In this document: in pieces, positions 1 to 10,803 of the stretch | Position numbering within the stretch: position 1 is the first letter of the stretch | How the letters are laid out: each line of letters opens with the position of its first letter | Assembly (NCBI GenBank): GCA_002286855.1 | Contig: NRSV01000075.1 | Span: forward strand, 62,001-126,000 | DNA from: Bipolaris cookei | Lineage: Eukaryota; Ascomycota; Dothideomycetes; Pleosporales; Pleosporaceae | Direction: 5' to 3' | Length of the DNA: 64,000 nucleotides | Position numbers and translations under genes: made by a program | The notes under the pieces: model-generated | Seen by the model: the letters and a program-made list of their open reading frames with translations, nothing else | What the model was told of the DNA's origin: nothing | Database searches by the model: none

Positions 1-1196
1 TAGATGGTAGTTGATACAAGAGAAATTCTCTTGTGTTTAAGATATACTCTAATGGATATCGAAAGATATTATCAAATCAGAATCCCTTCTTAGCATATAT
101 ATATACAGGTTTTAGTAGAAGTTTAAAAAAAGGTTTTTCTTCTATTTCAATAAAAAAACCGACTTTGCACCCCTATTTTGTTACAGGTTTCTCGGATGGA
201 GAAAGCTATTTTTCAATTAGTCTTAATAAATCTTCTAAGATGAATACTGGTTGAATTGTAAACTTGCAATTTGGTATAAAAATACATAAAAAAGACCGGT
301 ATTTATTAGAATCCATTCAAGCATTCTTTATGGGTATAGGAAGTATTTCCTCTCATGGTAATGATGGAGTTCAATTTAGAGTTTCATCTATAAAGGATTT
401 ACAAATAATTGTAGACCATTTTAATAATTTTCCTTTAATTACAGATAAATGGTCGAATTTTCAATTATTTAAAGCTGCTTTTGAATTAGTTAAATGTAAA
501 AGACATTTGACGTTAGAGGGTTTGACAGATATTGTTAGCATAAAAGCTGCAATGAATTTAGGTTTATCAGAGGAATTACAAAGGGCTTTTCCTAGTTCTC
601 ACGAACTTATAACACAGCATGGTAATGACCCACAGGGGACTAGATTAGCTATAGTAGATAGACCTTTAAACCCTGTTTGGTCCCCCTTTTTTTTCAAAAA
701 AGGGGACCCTAATAAAAAAAAATAATAGATCCTAATTGGTTTTCAGGATTTGTTAGCGCTGAAGGTAATTTCTTTGTTAATATCATAAATTCTAAGACAA
801 AAGTTGGAAAACAAGTTATCTTAATCTTTTCCGTAACTCAACATTCTAGGGATGCTGCTTTATTACAGTTATTTTGCGAGTTCTTAGATTGTGGTACATA
901 TTATCCTAGCTCTACTAGAAACGAAGGTAACTATACTGTTACGAAGTTTTCTGATATAGAACAAAAAATTATACCATTTTTCTTAAAATATCCTATACAC
1001 GGAATTAAAGCTTTAGATTTCTCTGATTTTTCTAAAATAGGATCATTAATAAGAGAAAAAGAGCATTTAACTGAGAAAGGGTTGGCTAAAATTACATTAA
1101 TAAAAAGTGGTATGAATACTAAAAGAATTTTCTAAAATAGATTTAACTACTTTTTATTAATATTACCTGTATACATATATTTGTATGATAAATCTG
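1..1196 (+). other. group I intron of nad5, 3' part
   Basis: The intron lies upstream of the last nad5 exon and its 5' end is outside the window. The first 60 nt hold the tail of a group I core (TTAAGATATACTCTA near 39-53), the same kind of motif seen in the nad1, nad2, nad3 and cox3 introns here. The 3' splice site is set at G1196 because the nad5 frame resumes at 1197 and group I introns end in G. Confidence 0.75.
33..1135 (+). pseudogene. LAGLIDADG endonuclease in nad5 intron, frameshifted
   Basis: A two-domain LAGLIDADG homing endonuclease, which would cut intronless nad5. Domain 1 carries YFVTGFSDGESYF and domain 2 carries WFSGFVSAEGNFF, each followed by the usual helix and Nxx(M)N-type tail. 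Domain 1 runs in one frame to a TAA at 723-725; domain 2 resumes from 728 in another frame and ends at 1135. The break coincides with an inserted hairpin (G-GTCCCC ... GGGGACC) at about 678-710, so the gene looks inactivated by that insertion. The true start is unclear because the frame runs back into the intron core. TGA at 252 is Trp. Confidence 0.75.
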
Positions 1197-1805
1197 ATAG
1201 CCATGTTAATGATTTTAGCGGTATTCTCTATATTCTTTGGGTTTATAACAAAGGATATGTTTATAGGATTGGGTTCAGGATTCTTTTCAGATAATGCTTT
1301 ATTTATACATCCTTCTCATGAAATAATGTTAGATACTGAATTCGGAGTACCAACTCTATTTAAATTATTACCTTTAATGTTCACTATTTCATTAAGTGTA
1401 ATTGCTATAGTGTTGTCTGAATATTTATCTACTATACTAATTTACTTTAAATTATCTAGAGTAGGTTACAACATATTTAGTTTCTTTAATCAACGTTTCT
1501 TAATAGAGCTATTTTACAACAGATATATTACAGGTATTGTACTAAAACTTGGTGGACAGACTACTAAAGTAATAGATAAAGGATCAGTAGAGTATTTAGG
1601 TCCTTATGGGTTAGAGAAAGGACTATTAAATATAAGTAATAATATTGCTAAATTAAATACTGGAGTTATAACATCATATGCTTTATATATTTTAATAGGA
1701 TTAATAGCCTATCTTTTATTTAATTCATATATTAATAGTTCTAATATTATATTAGTATTACTTATCTCTTTATCCTTAGTATTGTATCAAAAAAAAATCT
1801 ATTAG
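1197..1805 (+). CDS. nad5: NADH dehydrogenase subunit 5, last exon
   Basis: C-terminal part of the proton-pumping ND5 subunit of complex I in the inner mitochondrial membrane. The sequence shows the conserved run FFGFITKDMFIGLGSG and then HPSHEIMLDTEFGVP, typical of fungal ND5 after the last antiporter helices, followed by hydrophobic helices to the stop at 1803-1805. The exon start is placed at 1197, after an intron-terminal G and in frame with IAMLMILAVFS. An A-run (about 1789-1797) lies just before the stop; one slip there would join this frame to the ORF ending at 2142. Confidence 0.93.
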   Translation: MAMLMILAVFSIFFGFITKDMFIGLGSGFFSDNALFIHPSHEIMLDTEFGVPTLFKLLPLMFTISLSVIAIVLSEYLSTILIYFKLSRVGYNIFSFFNQRFLIELFYNRYITGIVLKLGGQTTKVIDKGSVEYLGPYGLEKGLLNISNNIAKLNTGVITSYALYILIGLIAYLLFNSYINSSNIILVLLISLSLVLYQKKIY

Positions 1806-1860
1806 CTTCACAGGTGTTGTTTTACAAAGTTCTGTAAAACTAGAGAAGGCTATTGAGAAA

Positions 1861-2142
1861 TTGGAAAAATATCTTAGTGATATACCTGGTGTTAACGGTT
1901 TGGCACAAGAGGCAGTTGAAGATGTTTACAAAATAGCTACTTTGATAGAAGATAAAACAAAAGAACTGAAAAGTTTGAAAAGAGAAGTAGATAAAATAGC
2001 AGACTCAGAGCTAAGCGAGCCATCTGTTTCAGTAGAGATAGTTGAGGCTATTAATACAATTAAACAAGATGCTGCGAGAGCACTAATAGAAGGTGCAACA
2101 AATCTTCAGCAAGGTATGGATGCTGCTAGTACTTTATTTTAA
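1861..2142 (+). CDS. hypothetical coiled-coil-like ORF after nad5
   Basis: I do not recognise this protein. The frame is open from 1780, overlapping the end of nad5 in another frame, but has no ATG; TTG 1861 is one possible start (93 aa). It is rich in Glu and Lys with heptad-like spacing (VKLEKAIEKLEKYL, KTKELKSLKREVDKI) and has no membrane segment, unlike its neighbours. The 3' structured repeat that follows cox3 and cox2 begins directly after its stop, which suggests the transcript unit ends here and not at the nad5 stop. It could be a separate gene, a nad5 extension reached by frameshift, or a captured fragment. Confidence 0.45.
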   Translation: MEKYLSDIPGVNGLAQEAVEDVYKIATLIEDKTKELKSLKREVDKIADSELSEPSVSVEIVEAINTIKQDAARALIEGATNLQQGMDAASTLF

Positions 2143-2149
2143 TGATTAT

Positions 2150-2455
2150 ACACAGAATAGTATAATAACGGTTAAATTACCATTAACTTGTTATGTTATA
2201 GGACTATATTAGCTAATCACATAACAAATCCCAGTAGATCTATCTTTAGAGTTAGCTGGAAAATTGCAGTTACCTGATGTAAACTGCAATTAGGGGAGAA
2301 GATAAACAGATGTTTAATAAAGCCCTTTTATCTTCCCCCGTATGGGGGAGGAAAAATAAAAAGATAATGATAGGGATTCACTCTATTAGGAGAGCATTCG
2401 GGTTTTCTTTTTAGTTTATAAAAAGAAGAAGGTTTAATCTTCGAATCTTTTATTT
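2150..2455 (+). repeat. structured 3' element, copy 1
   Basis: First of three copies of a conserved structured sequence found directly after gene ends (others at 12640-12935 and 35275-35550, minus strand). Shared blocks include ACAAATCCCAGTA (2223-2236), GCTGGAAAATTGCA (about 2255-2268) and GGGGAGAAGATAAACA (2293-2308). Visible stems are TTGTTATG/CATAACAA, ATTGCAGTT/AACTGCAAT, GGGGAGAAGATAAA/TTTTATCTTCCCC and TTCTTTTT/AAAAAGAA. The 2341-2436 part matches copy 2 with only about five differences. There is no ORF. It accounts for the 460-nt gap before nad1. Confidence 0.7.
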
Positions 2456-2603
2456 TATTTACTTATTATGTATATGCTTATACACTATAAAATCATTATT
2501 TATTCTAAAATATATAACCTGCCCAAGTTAAATAGATAATTACCTTGATTTATTAAAATAAACTTTTATATGTAATTTTAATATCATATTTTTTAAATTT
2601 AAA

Positions 2604-5600
2604 ATGTTATATTTTCCAACGATTATTTCTGTTCTTGAAGTATTGGCTGTTACTGTACCTGTTTTACTAACAGTAGCTTTTGTAACTATAGCTGAGAGAA
2701 AAACAATGGCTAGTATGCAAAGAAGATTGGGACCTAATGCAGTGGGTTGTTTAAAATGAAATCTTACACATAAAAGAACTTTTCATTCTTCTTGTGATGC
2801 TTTGAGTGAATTATACTGTAATAGAAAAGCCCCCGTTATTGAATTTTCGGATGATGTGCTTTTTACTTCTACTAATTTACTTAATCCATCTGTGATTCTA
2901 TCTTTCTTTAAATCTTTAAAAGGTAAAGTTGTAAGTGAATGTAAAGATTTATTATCTCCAATTACTCTTAGTACATCTTTTAATGGTTTAAAATATCTTC
3001 CCTTTAATCGTCTTCCTTTATTAGTCAAATTAAGAAATGTTAGACACTTTAATACTTTTAACAAAGAGTTTATAGAGTGACTACGTGGATTTGTAGACAG
3101 TGAAGGAAGTTTTTATATTGAACCCAACAATAAGGGTCGTTCTTATAGATTTAATTTCCAAATAGTGTTGCATGTAGATGACATAAAAGTACTACATTTT
3201 ATTAAGAGTAATCTTGGTATAGGAGAAGTTAGAGAAAGAGGTACGAATGCTACTTTTACTATAAGGACTCAACAAGATATAGTCAAATTAATAGATATTT
3301 TTTCTAAATATCCATTAAACTCTGTTTGGACCCCCTCTCTCTCAGAGAGAGGGGGGCCTAAAAAATATCTAGATTTTTCCGATTTTAAAAGAGCATTTGA
3401 ACTATATACTAGCTCTTATATAAAATCTCCTGAGTTAATTTTAGAAATAACCCGAATTAAGGATAGTATGAACAAAGGTAGAACGAATTTTTCTATGCCT
3501 AGCGAACATAATTATCGAATAACTCCTTATTGATTACTTGGATTTGTAGAAGGTGATGGTTCATTTTTCATTCGAAGAAAGAATTATCAATTGTATTTTT
3601 CTATTGTTCAACATTCTCTCCTGCGGAGCTCCGCAGGAGCTCTAAGGAGCTCCCGCTGGGAGAGGGACTTTGAATTAATGAATAAAATTGGGGATTTTCT
3701 ATATGATTTACCTTTTATTAATAAACAAACAATGCGGAAAGTAGTATAAGAATAAGCGAGTCTTCCGTCCCAGTCGTTTTACCATCTTCACCTGACGGCG
3801 AGAACGGCTATAAAAACCCTGTTACTTATCTAATAATTGATCACACTGATTTAATAAAACATGTAATTATTCCTTTTTTTAGCTCTATGACATGACGTAG
3901 TAAAAAATTATTGGATTTTGAAGATTTCACCTTAGTATTTAAGTTGAAACAACAAGGCCATCACTATACCCATGAGGGAAAATTTTTAATAGATTCCTTT
4001 ATAGGACAAATGAGTAACAATAGACTTTCAACCTCAGGTGGCTTGCCTAGAGAAGACAGGGAGTTATTAATTACGCAAGCCAAAATAATTTTACAAGCCC
4101 CCTCTAATTATAAAAAAGAGAAAGGGAAAACTTTTATTATATCTGAGAATAAATGACTAACTGTTAGAAAAGGTGTATTCTATGAAATTGCTGATCTTAA
4201 CGGTAATGTTGTTACTACATGTAATTCAATTACAGCTGTTATGGATTTTCTAGAAGTGTCTCGTTATATAGTTTTAAAAAGATTAGAGGACGGTGAGCCG
4301 GTTTTGTGAGTAAAGGAGGATCGTTTAGTAACGATCCAAGAATTAGAAAGCTAGACTATTTTTACTTAGCGGTTATTTATAAGACAGGTGAAATGGGTCA
4401 TATTACAGGACGGGCGACAGGATATATGTTTAGATACAAAAAAGACCCTAAAGTTTTTTATATAGGGAGAACTAAAGACTTTCACAAAAGATTTAAAGAT
4501 CATTTGAGTTCTAACTTAAAGGATAGATTTCATAAATTTGCTAATTCAATTGGTTGAGATCCATTTGAATTTTCTATTATAGAGATATGTGATCTTAGCA
4601 TCCAACAAGATAGAGAAGATTTTTACTTGCAAAAATACTTACCTTTATTAAATACTATCTTTAAAAGTAATTTTAGTGAAATACAATCTTATGACTCTTT
4701 ATATGAGATTTTAAGACTTAGACAGTAAAAATTTGATTCAGATAATAAAGATTTATACCTTTATGTTTATGAACATTGTAATAATCAAATTAGTACTAAT
4801 TATCTACTATTTAATAGCATAAGTGCGTCATCAAAAGAATATGGTATAGCTAGAGAAACAATTAGTGTTTATTTAAATACTTATGTACCCTACAAAAATC
4901 TCTTATTTTTAACTAATAAAATTGAATGTTTTGATTTAGCAGGAAAACTAGTTAGTGATGCTATGCAAGGATTAAATTTAAATCATAATATAGCTAAAAA
5001 AATATGGATGTATTTTATAGAATCAAAAGATACTGTTGTTAAAACAGAATTAGAGTCTAAAAGTGCAGTAGCTAAATTATTAGGTGTACAACATTTAGTT
5101 ATAACTAATCATCTAGATAAACTAATAAAAGGAGGTATTAATGGTCATTATATATTTAATCATGAATTAAATGATTTAGAGTTGGAAAAACTAATTGAAT
5201 TCTCATCGTTAAGAAAAACGAGAAATCGTACAGTATGAGCTTATAATGCTATAACTTTAGAATTCATTACTGATTCATTTAATAGTATTCAAAAAGCAGC
5301 TGAATTTTTTAATGTTGATTACAGATCTGTTGTTAGACACTTAGATACTGAATTAGCTACTAAAAAAGGCAATTATTTAGTGTTATTTTTTAATGATAAA
5401 TTGACTGATTTAAAGAGAAAAGAACTACTAAATAATTTAAAATTAGCCAAAAATGAGACTACTGAAATTTGAGTTTATAAAAAATTAGATGATAAATTCA
5501 TTCTAATGAATTCCAATGAAACTGGTTTTAGTTCAAAACATTTAGCAGCTAAAGAATTAAAATTAAGTCATAAAACAATTAGTAAATTTTTGAATACTCA

Positions 5601-8600
5601 TAAAGACTATAAAGGTTTGTATTTTTACAGTATTAAATTGTAAGATAAAAAGTAAAGTGTAAGAAACTTTATTAGGCCCATCAGTGAAAGAGAACCTTTT
5701 GCTATAAACCATCAAATGGACGGGAACACCTTAAAGCTATTTCAACTAAATGTATTAGGTAACTAAATACATGGCCCAGGTAATGACTCGGGGTATAGTA
5801 AAATCGAAATAGATGTATGAAAAGAAATAGGCGACCCGCAGCCAAGTACCTATTATCTTAGGTATGCAGTTCATCGACTAAACGGTGGTTGGCATAAAAT
5901 TTTTGCAATTTTATGCTTAAGATATAGTCAGACCCTGCTTGAGAAAGTACAGGGTATAAATATTTATATTTATACCTGGAAATGGATAGTTACACTATTT
6001 AGGGAGAAATCCTCAATTCTTTACCTGTATTATGTATAATAAATGGTTAAATGAGGACATTCGTGATATGGTCTACTTCAAGCATTTGCCGATGCTCTTA
6101 AACTTTTATTAAAAGAGTATGTTTCTCCTACACAAGCCAATATAGTATTATTTTTCCTTGGTCCGGTTATAACTTTAATCTTCTCATTACTTGGATATGC
6201 AGTAATACCTTAGGACTATAGGGTAATATAGACAAATTCCGGGTAACCCCTAAAGCTTCTGGTACCAAACTTCAAACGAAAGTTTGAAAGTGGCTGAAGT
6301 AATTACTCAGGTAAGGTAATAAGCCAGATGATTCTAGTTACTTTTTAGGTTTCCTAGGCTACGTAGGCTATAAAGAATAGCCTACATATGCTTACTCCGT
6401 ATGCTTAATTCTGCAAAACTTAGTAGCATAAATAAGTGAACTAGGGACTAGTAATAGGAATGGGCAATCGCGGATCTAAATCAGTTGTAAGATATTATTC
6501 TGCAGTTGTAAAAGAGCAACGAGTAAACGTCTATAGATATTTACAATATCCACAGCTATCCTTTTGGGATGGTCCCCTTCAGGGGTCCAGACCTAAAGGT
6601 CAGTCCCCCTTTTGGGGACTAGGAGAATCCACCCCTCCGGGGTGGATGTTTGTAATATATTTAAGATGTATTCTAATGAGCTTAGTAATAAGCTATGATT
6701 TTGTGTAGAAAAATTTTCTACGATTCACCATTAATTGGTTTTAATTCTTTAAACGTTAATACTCGTCGTTATTATGCTACATTAAGTAATAATAAACATA
6801 AGATTAACGATCTACAAATCGATCCTTGATTTATTACAGGGTTTAGCGACGGTGAAGGTTGTTTTTCTTGCAGTGTCTTAAAAAGTTCCTCTTATAAATT
6901 TGGTTGAGAAGTTCAACCAATTTTTCAAATTAAACTACATATTAGAGATTATCCGCTTTTATTAAGAATCCAACGTAGTTTAGGTGGAATTGGTACTGTA
7001 AGTAGTAACCAGTCTTCTTGTGCCTTTAGAGTCAAAAAGTTAAGTGAGCTAATAGAGTTAATTATATTTTTTGATAAATATCCTTTAATATCTCGAAAAA
7101 GAGGAGATTATTTATTATTTAAACAAATTATATCTATTATTCAATTGAAAGAACATTTGACTTTACAAGGTTTACAAAAGATTATTAATATAAAAGCAAC
7201 CTTAAACTTTGGTTTATCAAAAGAATTACAATGAATGTTCCCCGAAACTGTTCCAGTTCCCCGTCCTTTAAGAGAAACCTGTGTAATACCACATTCACAG
7301 TGAATAGCTGGGTTTACTTCAGCTGAAGGTAATTTTTCTGTTTCTTTAGACAAAGGTATCTTTAAATCTCTATTATTTAAAATAACTCAGCATGAAAAAG
7401 ATGAGGTATTATTAACTGCAATTAAAGAATATTTTAATTGTGGATATTGTTATTTAAGAAAAAAAGAAAATACAATAGATTTTAAAGTTACAAAATTTTC
7501 TGTCGTTAATGAAATAATTATACCTTTCTTTATTAAAAATCCGATACTAGGTGTTAAATCCCTAGATTTCAATGATTGATGCTTAGTTTCGGACATAGTA
7601 AATAAAAAAGAACATAAATTAGAAGAAGGTGCCTTAAAAATAATTGAAATTCAAAGGGGAATGAACAGGGGGAGAAGTAAGTAATTTTTCTCTAAAAAAT
7701 TTTTTTTTTGTATGGTCCTGGTTTAGTGTTACTAGATTATAATTTGGGTATATTATATATGTTGGCTGTGTCTTCATTAGCTACATATGGAATTTTACTG
7801 GCTGGATGATCAGCTAATTCTAAATATGCTTTCTTAGGGTCTTTAAGAAGTACAGCTCAATTAATTAGTTATGAATTAATTTTAAGTTCTGCTATACTTT
7901 TAGTTGTATTATTAGCAGGTAGCTTAGACATAACTGTTATTATAGAAGCTCAAAGAGCTATTTGATATGCAGTACCTTTATTTCCTATATTCATTGTATT
8001 TTTCATAGGATCTATAGCAGAAACAAATAGAGCACCCTTCGATTTAGCAGAGGCTACTGATTTGGTCTCTTTAAAGATCACCATATGCTGAAAACCCCCT
8101 TTTTCGACCTTTTCTATTAATTAATAAAAAAGGGACAATCAGCAGGAAATTTAACATATATAGTATGTTATAATCCTCAGAGACTACACGTGGTCATTTA
8201 ATGTAAGTATTTATGTTAAATAAGATATAGTCCAATTTTGTATGAAAATACAAAATAAATAAAAAATTGAAATTAAATTCAAATATTCATCCTACTGTGC
8301 TTACCTTAGAGGCAAGTAACATAACACATGTAGCTTATATTATCAAACCTAAGCAAAAAGTTTGAACGGTAGCTAACCGTAGACATTATTCTACTTCAAA
8401 TTCAAATCCTCCATCATTTGATCTATATCCTGTTCCTATTTTAATTATTGATGATTTAGATAATGAAGATTGCATTACATCTTATAGGAAATTATTAAAA
8501 GGCAAAGCAGGTATTTATTCTTTTATTAACACTGAAAATGGTAATCAGTACATCGGAAGTGCCAAAGACTTTTATTTAAGGCTTAATGAACATCTGAACA

Positions 8601-9675
8601 ATAAAAAATCTAACGTTGCTTTACAAAAATAATTTGTTAAGTATGGCTTAGATAAATTTCATTTATATATATATGAATATTTTACATATGAAAGTAAAAT
8701 ATAAGTTCTAAAGCTTTAACTGATTTGGAAACCAGTAACATCCAAAAATTTAATTTGGATACTCTTTATAATTTTAAGGCTAATTCTACAAGCTCATTAG
8801 GTTATAAACATACTGAAGAAGCTAGACTAAAGATGACAGAGTATTATAAAAATAAGACAAATCATCCTATGTTTGGTAAAACTCATACTAAAAAAGCGCT
8901 TGCTTTAATCAGTAAACCTGGTGAGTTAAATCCAATGTTTGGAAGAAAACACTGTGAAGTAACTAGATCTATAATAAGTGAAAGAAAGAGTAAATACCCT
9001 TTAGGTGTAGGTTTATATGATCTAGATGGCAATTTAATTTCAAAGTTTAAAAATAATGTAGAGTTAGCTAAACACTTAAATATTTCTAAGGTTACAGTGG
9101 GTAAATATTTAAACTTGGGTCTTGTGTATAATAACACATATCGGTTTAAACCTATAGAAGATTAATGTGTATTTAATCTTTTTTTTTTTTAATTGGAATC
9201 AGAACTAGTTAGTGGGTTTATGACAGAGCATTCCGCTGTTATTTTTGTATTTTTCTTTTTAGCTGAATATGCTAGTATAATTCTTATTTGTATTTTAAAT
9301 AGTATTTTATTTTTAGGTGGTTATCTGTTTGACTTTAACTATTATCTATATCCTTACTTTTATTTACTGCAATTTATTGCAGGAGATAGTTATATGTATT
9401 TAACAGAAAATGAAACTAATTTTAATGTAATTGACTTTGATAATTACAATTCAGTAATAGGAACAACTATAAGTGGTGTGGTAATAGGTCTTAAAACTTG
9501 TATAATGGTATTTGTATTTATCTGAGCGAGAGCCTCATTCCCACGTATACGTTACGACCAACTTATGTCCTACTGTTGAACTGTTCTGTTACCAATAGTA
9601 ATTGCATTTATTATACTAGTCCCATGTATATTATACAGCTTTGAAATAATGCCTGTTAATATACCTTTACTTTAA
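2604..9675 (+). CDS. nad1: NADH dehydrogenase subunit 1 (4 exons)
   Basis: ND1, a membrane subunit of complex I at the quinone-binding junction. Exons: 2604-2746, 6066-6210, 7711-8055, 9196-9675; joined they give 370 aa with no stop under code 4. Exon 1 has AERKTMASMQRRLGPNAVG, exon 2 YGLLQAFADALKLLLKE, exon 3 GWSANSKYAFLGSLRS and SIAETNRAPFDLAEA, exon 4 ESELVSGFMTEHSAVIF and FIWARASFPRIRYDQLM, all ND1 hallmarks. The last three introns fit the T/G splice rule (exon ends in T, intron ends in G). The exon 1/2 junction is less certain: the best fit leaves exon 1 ending in GG. The loop before the last helices is longer than usual (FDFNYYLYPYFYLLQ region). Confidence 0.93.
2747..4354 (+). pseudogene. 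LAGLIDADG endonuclease of nad1 intron 1, frameshifted
   Basis: The reading frame continues from nad1 exon 1 and encodes a two-domain LAGLIDADG enzyme (WLRGFVDSEGSFYI near 3080; WLLGFVEGDGSFFI near 3535) with a C-terminal NUMOD1-like helix-turn-helix segment (GVFYEIADLNGNVV). The first frame stops at 3747-3749; the remainder continues one frame away to 4354, so a single-base change near 3735-3745 separates them. Two palindromic elements lie inside: a CCCCCTCTCTCTC hairpin at about 3328-3358 (reads TPSLSERGGP) and the 49-bp element at 3616-3664 (reads LLRSSAGALRSSRWER). The architecture matches the intact HEG of cox3 intron 3. Confidence 0.7.
3616..3664. repeat. GC-rich palindromic element, family D
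   Basis: A 49-nt element, CTCTCC...GGAGAG, containing the nested palindrome GGAGCTCC. An identical copy in the opposite orientation lies at 24055-24103 inside a different HEG. Both copies are read in frame by their host ORF. Confidence 0.85.
4306..5643 (+). pseudogene. GIY-YIG endonuclease with repeated HTH modules, one stop
   Basis: The N-terminal GIY-YIG nuclease domain is visible as GYMFRYKKDPKVFYIGRTKD followed by FHKRFKDHL. Downstream are three to four NUMOD1-like DNA-binding modules of similar form (SSKEYGIARETISVYL, AVAKLLGVQHLVITNHL, AAEFFNVDYRSVVRHL, AAKELKLSHKTISKFL). The frame is continuous to TAA 5641 except for one in-frame TAA at 4726-4728, just after the nuclease domain. It overlaps the end of the preceding LAGLIDADG frame. 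With the stop the nuclease and its DNA-binding arms are separated, so it is probably inactive, unless the stop is a sequencing error. Confidence 0.65.
6555..6622. repeat. GC-rich palindromic element, family A copy 1
   Basis: Family A element (CTATCC...GGGGACTAG) inside the core of nad1 intron 2, followed directly by a second hairpin CCACCCCTCCGGGGTGG (6630-6646). It is the only family A copy found outside an endonuclease reading frame. Confidence 0.8.
6695..7684 (+). CDS. LAGLIDADG homing endonuclease, nad1 intron 2
   Basis: Intact 329-aa two-domain LAGLIDADG enzyme if started at ATG 6695, the first ATG in the frame after the intron core. Motif 1 is WFITGFSDGEGCF, motif 2 is WIAGFTSAEGNFS; each domain ends with the KEHL...L..I..IK..MN tail of this subfamily. 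It would cut nad1 at the intron site and spread the intron. Several TGA codons are Trp. The tail MNRGRSK lies 26 nt before exon 3. Confidence 0.88.
8056..9195 (+). other. nad1 group I intron 3
   Basis: Exon 3 ends GCT 8055 and the intron ends in G 9195. First-type core motifs are clear: AATCAGCAGGAAAT (about 8137-8150), CCTCAGAGACTACACG (about 8175-8190) and AAGATATAGTCCAA (about 8222-8235). It carries a degenerate GIY-YIG gene. Confidence 0.88.
8266..9165 (+). pseudogene. GIY-YIG endonuclease of nad1 intron 3, degenerate
   Basis: The GIY-YIG core GIYSFINTENGNQYIGSAKD with LNEHL is intact, but the frame stops at 8630 (TAA) and 8702 (TAA) and then shifts. The remainder from 8725 to 9165 is readable again and contains NUMOD3 repeats (GYKHTEEARLKM, MFGKTHTKKAL, MFGRKHCEVTR) and a NUMOD1 tail (GLYDLDGNLISKF). 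No ATG precedes the nuclease domain, so the start is approximate. The DNA-binding half alone remains open. Confidence 0.75.
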
Positions 9676-10270
9676 TGTATTTTTATCTACGTATAGCTAC
9701 TTTTACAACAAAAAGTGCACCACCTATTCAGGAGGAAAATGGAGATCCAACTCCTTTGAGAAATTATACAAATCTTCACGAATAATCTACAGTAGAACTA
9801 TTAAACAAGGATTTAAACTCTTTAAGTGGTATATACGCATTTAAGTATAATAATACTAGCAAAATATATGTAGGTAGTTCTATTAACTTATCTATAAGAA
9901 CGGTAGAACATCTGGGAAAAAAATCGAAACTCTAATATCTATTTGCAAAATGCTTTAAAAAAAACATGGCTTAAATAATTTTACTTTATTTTAGAGATAT
10001 TACCTGTAAATATTTCAGAGCTAGCTTATAGCTCACAAGCTGAACATTATGCAAATTGAATTAGAACAAAAGTATTTAGATCTTTACATAAATAAGTATA
10101 ATATAGATCCAATTACTGGTAAACCTAGAGCAGGCTCTAAACATACGGAAGCAAGTAAAAAGTTAATGAGTAAAATAAGAACGGAAAATCCTTATTTCTT
10201 AAATAAAACACACAGTCCTGAATTCATTGAAAAAATTCGAATACGTATGGGGGATAGTGTAATAGTGTAA
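9676..10270 (+). pseudogene. GIY-YIG endonuclease relic after nad1
   Basis: Directly behind nad1 the sequence still reads LSGIYAFKYNNTSKIYVGSS (GIY-YIG core) and, further on, AGSKHTEASKKLMSKIR (NUMOD3), but with several stops and frame changes between. The last open piece is 10049-10270. It is probably what remains of a mobile GIY-YIG gene that landed next to nad1, or of a former intron. Confidence 0.65.
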
Positions 10271-10803
10271 GGTGTACTCCAATAGCCCCCAACAAAGGGA
10301 TATGAAATAAATCGAAAGAGGGCGTTATTTAATCAGCTAAATCCTGAGATGGATTAAGATTAACAAAGCGTGATAATGCCTTGTAATATACCTTTTTTGT
10401 AAATTAAACAAATATATGTTAATAAATAGATATATTTTTATAAATTTAAATGTGTAATATTTTAAATATAATACTACAACAAAAATTTTTTGGATGAGTA
10501 TAATTTATTATAGTATAACTTTTCTATATTTTTTTTTTAAGTAACTTTTCTAATATTTTTTCTATATATTGTAAGTATAATATTAACATAGATCCTATAA
10601 TAGAAAAGAAAGTAAACATATGTTTATAAAAGATTATGTTATGGAAATAAATAATATGTTTATAAAAAATTCTATTATGGAAATAAATTATATGCCTTCC
10701 AATAGATAATGGATATCTGTTGCGGTCTATCCTTTTTTTCGGCATAGAAGTAGTAATTTTATACTTTTATATTTTATAATTACTACTAGTCCTCTTATCT
10801 TTT
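10271..10803. other. spacer between nad1 relic and rps3 side
   Basis: No gene seen. It is AT-rich, with a duplicated block AACATATGTTTATAAAA (about 10615-10675) and a compact foldable stretch at 10692-10745: TATGCC pairs with GGCATA, TCCA with TGGA and GGATA with TATCC. That shape resembles a tRNA lacking a T arm, but I cannot assign an anticodon. A second GC-richer patch lies at 10277-10380. Confidence 0.5.

Larger units (their letters stand above)
2747..6065 (+). other. nad1 group I intron 1
   Basis: A 3.3-kb intron carrying a LAGLIDADG and then a GIY-YIG gene. The group I core is at about 5650-5960, with the motif TAAGATATAGTCAGACCC near 5923-5940, similar to the small ORF-less intron in cox2. 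The 5' boundary is uncertain by 1-2 nt. Confidence 0.75.
6211..7710 (+). other. nad1 group I intron 2
   Basis: Boundaries: exon ends CCT at 6210 and the intron ends in G at 7710. Core motifs of the second type in this genome: GGGCAATCGCGGATCTAA (6461-6478), GAGCAACGAG (about 6513-6522) and TTAAGATGTATTCT (about 6661-6674). Two GC palindromes sit between the last two motifs. Confidence 0.85.

Noticed and set aside
6460..6708. ORF starting MGNRGSKSV
   Set aside because: This is the conserved group I core (GGGCAATCGCGGATC) plus a palindrome translated by chance; the same phrase appears in several introns.
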